This document shows positions 13,308 through 13,413 of a DNA stretch of 13,413 nucleotides, one piece after another. The notes under the pieces were generated by a model. It was given only the letters and a program-made list of their open reading frames with translations, was not told the origin of the DNA and did no database searches. The first letter of the stretch is position 1. Each line of letters starts with the position of its first letter. Both the position numbers and the translations under genes were made by a program. The stretch lies in assembly GCA_002309875.1 (NCBI GenBank), contig DBYM01000059.1, forward strand, positions 20,209-33,621, given 5' to 3'. The stretch comes from Cyanobacteria bacterium UBA1186. GTDB lineage: Bacteria > Cyanobacteriota > Vampirovibrionia > Gastranaerophilales > Gastranaerophilaceae.

Positions 13308-13335
13308 ATGTCGGCTGATTTTGAGGGTATCTTTA
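13308..13335 (-). promoter_or_regulatory. Candidate sigma-28 (FliA/SigD) flagellar promoter
   Basis: On the minus strand TAAA (13332-13335) is followed after 16 bp by GCCGACAT (13308-13315), against the sigma-28/SigD consensus TAAA-N15-GCCGATAT. This is a 7/8 match in the -10 with one extra base of spacing. Transcription would start near 13301, about 28 bases before the rod operon's first ATG. Position and neighbouring gene function support it; a near-match also occurs within minC, so chance is not excluded. Confidence 0.5.
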
Positions 13336-13413
13336 ACGATTTTCTCTAAAATCATTCGATTGAGGGATTTTGCCATGTATTTAAGGACGGTTTAACAAAA
13401 GTCAAGGGGTAAA

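Noticed and set aside
13274..13309. Earlier in-frame ATG for the first rod gene
   Set aside because: No ribosome binding site; it coincides with the candidate promoter, and MQINGG fits rod-protein N-termini better.
13338..13353. GATTTT-CTCT-AAAATC hairpin upstream of the rod operon
   Set aside because: It is a short, AT-dominated stem upstream of the candidate promoter; nothing ties it to a function.

Overview
The window looks like chromosome from an AT-rich, flagellated, diderm bacterium. My best guess is the non-photosynthetic sister group of the Cyanobacteria (Vampirovibrionia/Melainabacteria, Gastranaerophilales type). The main reasons are that MinD and the core of MinE read like cyanobacterial Min proteins (MinE 'RLKLVLMQDR', MinD 'GLRNLDLLLGLENRIVYT'), that a MacAB-TolC type efflux system implies an outer membrane, and that flagellar rod genes are present. 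This assignment is inference from recalled family patterns, not from a search.

Layout. (1) 1-251: the 3' end of an unrecognised plus-strand gene with a 24-bp tandem repeat. (2) 276-1919, minus: a membrane-anchored AAA+ ATPase with no protease domain. (3) About 140 bp of divergent intergenic DNA holding an 18-bp imperfect palindrome and candidate promoters in both directions. (4) 2062-6732, plus: a tight four-gene efflux cluster (TolC-like outer-membrane channel, MacA-like adaptor, MacB-like ATPase and a separate MacB-like permease). (5) 6799-7104, plus: a 101-aa protein with two predicted membrane segments. (6) 7205-9634, plus: minC-minD-minE, the division-site placement system, ending in a strong hairpin terminator that also serves the convergent operon. 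(7) 9664-10924, minus: a prephenate-dehydratase-like gene followed by a tightly coupled 134-aa unknown gene. (8) 11005-13273, minus: four flagellar rod genes (two FlgF/FlgG-family, then flgB and flgC), preceded by a candidate sigma-28-type promoter.

How the genes work together. The efflux genes encode a complete envelope-spanning pump: inner-membrane permease plus ATPase, periplasmic adaptor and outer-membrane duct. MinC, MinD and MinE form the oscillating or patterned FtsZ inhibitor; MinC and MinE both carry unusually long acidic segments. FlgB, FlgC and the FlgF/FlgG-like proteins build the flagellar rod. I see no clear terminator between tolC and minE, so efflux and Min genes might share some transcription.

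The points most worth a second look are the PheA-like protein, which has lost the threonine of the TRF motif and the asparagine of the PIEN motif; the acidic extensions of MinE and MinC; the membrane-tethered AAA+ ATPase with a katanin/Vps4-like pore loop; the sigma-28-like element before the rod genes; and the palindrome before the efflux operon. I did not find a convincing wholly new multi-gene system. No tRNA, rRNA, CRISPR or insertion sequence was seen.
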